From Chloroflexota bacterium (GTDB taxonomy: Bacteria; Chloroflexota; UBA5177; JANWHV01): DNA of 6,333 nucleotides. The notes under the pieces were generated by a model. The model saw only the letters and a list, made by a program, of their open reading frames with translations. It was not told the origin of the DNA and did not search any database. The stretch covers positions 1-6,333 of the forward strand of contig JANWHO010000300.1 of assembly GCA_025450375.1 (NCBI GenBank), given 5' to 3'. Both the position numbers and the translations under genes were made by a program. Below, piece by piece: positions 5,290-6,333 of the stretch; the stretch's first letter is position 1, and each line of letters starts with the position of its first letter.

Positions 5290-6333
5290 ATGGCAACCTT
5301 TCGCCCCAAAGGGCTTACCTATGACGACGTACTCCTGGTTCCCCGGCGAAGCGGCGTCGCCTCGCGCCGGCAGGTCAGCACCAGCACCAAGCTGTCCCGC
5401 ACGATCAACCTGAGTATCCCGATTGTCAGCGCGAACATGGATACGGTGACCGAGGCGCCCATGGCCGTGGCCATGGCCAGGCAGGGCGGCATCGGGATCA
5501 TCCACCGCTTCATGGCGATCGAGCAGCACGTGCGACAGGTGCAGTTGGTGAAACGAGCGCAGGGCGCGGTGGTGGAACAGCCGTATGCCGTGCTCCCCAG
5601 CCAGACCCTGGCCGAGATCCGCCATCTGATGGCCGAGCAGGCGGTAAGCGGGGTCCTGGTGGTGGATGAGCAGGAGCGGCTGGTTGGGATCCTCACCGCC
5701 CGTGACATCCGGTTCGCCACCGACCCCGCGCAGCCAATCTCCGAACTCATGACTCCGCAGGGGCGCCTGATCACCGCCAGAGTGGGAATCGACAGCGAGC
5801 AGGCGCGAGCGATTCTAGACAAGCATAAAATCGAGAAATTGCCCCTTCTCGACGAGTCCGGGCGCCTGGCCGGCTTGATTACCAGCAAGGACCTCCTGCA
5901 AGATAACCGCTACGGCAACGCGGCGCGCGATGCCAAGGGCCGGCTGCTCGTCGGGGCGGCAATCGGCGTGGTGGGTGATTATCTGGAACGGGCCCAAGCG
6001 CTCTGGCAGGCCGGCGCCGATGTGCTGGTGATCGATATCGCCCATGGTCACTCCGACCATGTGATCGAGGCCATCCGCAAGCTGAAGGCGCTTCCCCGAA
6101 CCGGAGAGTTGATCGCCGGGAACGTAGCCACCGCGGACGGTACGCGGGAACTACTGGCGGAAGGGGTGGACGCGGTAAAGGTGGGGGTGGGTCCGGGTTC
6201 TATTTGCACCACCCGTATCGTCACCGGCTTCGGCGTGCCGCAACTGACCGCCGTGCTGGAATGCGCCGAGGAGGCCGCCCGCTTCGGTATCCCCATCATC
6301 GCGGATGGGGGCGTCAAAGCCTCGGGAGACCTC
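5290..6333 (+). CDS. guaB: Inosine-5'-monophosphate dehydrogenase, 3' partial
   Basis: Catalyses NAD-dependent oxidation of IMP to XMP, the first committed step of GMP synthesis, in the cytoplasm. The first 348 codons are present; family members usually have about 480-500, so roughly the last quarter lies outside the window. The N-terminus [11 protein letters not shown] (8-18) and [18 protein letters not shown] (42-59) belong to the (beta/alpha)8 barrel. Two CBS motifs are inserted: about 96-150 ([23 protein letters not shown]) and 155-205 ([22 protein letters not shown]). The barrel resumes with [14 protein letters not shown] (214-227), then [10 protein letters not shown] (247-256), AGNVAT (276-281) and the K+/active-site loop [11 protein letters not shown] (299-309), with the nucleophile Cys306. 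[10 protein letters not shown] (332-341) is the phosphate-binding segment. The mobile flap lies beyond the edge. The CBS pair marks it as IMPDH rather than GMP reductase. It appears to be transcribed from its own 86-base upstream region. Confidence 0.96.
   Translation, partial: MATFRPKGLTYDDVLLVPRRSGVASRRQVSTSTKLSRTINLSIPIVSANMDTVTEAPMAVAMARQGGIGIIHRFMAIEQHVRQVQLVKRAQGAVVEQPYAVLPSQTLAEIRHLMAEQAVSGVLVVDEQERLVGILTARDIRFATDPAQPISELMTPQGRLITARVGIDSEQARAILDKHKIEKLPLLDESGRLAGLITSKDLLQDNRYGNAARDAKGRLLVGAAIGVVGDYLERAQALWQAGADVLVIDIAHGHSDHVIEAIRKLKALPRTGELIAGNVATADGTRELLAEGVDAVKVGVGPGSICTTRIVTGFGVPQLTAVLECAEEAARFGIPIIADGGVKASGDL

Noticed and set aside
5274..5324. Short ORF (ATG at 5274) overlapping the guaB start
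   Set aside because: Sixteen codons, no ribosome binding site at a suitable distance; the ATG is part of the guaB Shine-Dalgarno region (ATGGAGG).
1..6333. A defence, mobile or biosynthetic system
   Set aside because: No transposase, integrase, nuclease-effector, toxin-antitoxin pair, direct-repeat array or biosynthetic core enzyme was found. The genes are housekeeping or single unknowns in an ordinary chromosomal arrangement.

Overview
The window is GC-rich bacterial DNA with all supported genes on the plus strand: five complete coding regions and one cut at each edge. Codon use and GC content look similar from gene to gene, and I see no insertion sequence, phage gene, CRISPR array, tRNA or rRNA. 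The lineage cannot be proven from this stretch. The DUF2085-type membrane protein, the GTG starts with strong Shine-Dalgarno sites and the overall gene style suit Chloroflexota (Thermomicrobia/Ktedonobacter-like) or a similar high-GC group, but that is only an inference.

Layout. Bases 1-395 hold the 3' part of a DUF1801 (YdhG/iron-chaperone-like) gene. Bases 396-602 are non-coding and unusually rich in short repeats, including a 12-bp inverted repeat whose right arm covers the ribosome binding site of the next gene. Bases 603-1073 encode an unrecognised small protein with four CxxC pairs, probably zinc-binding. After a 126-base spacer with a plausible sigma-70 promoter comes a cytoplasmic seven-bladed beta-propeller protein (1200-2147). 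It is followed 63 bases later by dihydrolipoamide dehydrogenase (2211-3620). A GC-rich stem-loop separates that gene from endonuclease III (3702-4358). Endonuclease III overlaps by ATGA a multi-pass membrane protein of the DUF2085 type (4355-5203). The window ends inside guaB, IMP dehydrogenase, which begins at 5290 and runs off the right edge with its catalytic cysteine included.

Functional reading. Three genes are recognisable housekeeping enzymes: E3 of 2-oxoacid dehydrogenase complexes, a base-excision-repair glycosylase, and the first committed step of GMP synthesis. They do not form one pathway. The likely transcription units are propeller plus lpd, then nth plus the DUF2085 gene, then guaB from its own promoter region. 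I found no evidence of a new multi-gene system. The points most worth a second look are the zinc-ribbon-like protein with its structured leader, the propeller protein placed before lpd, and the altered cysteine motif in the DUF2085 protein.
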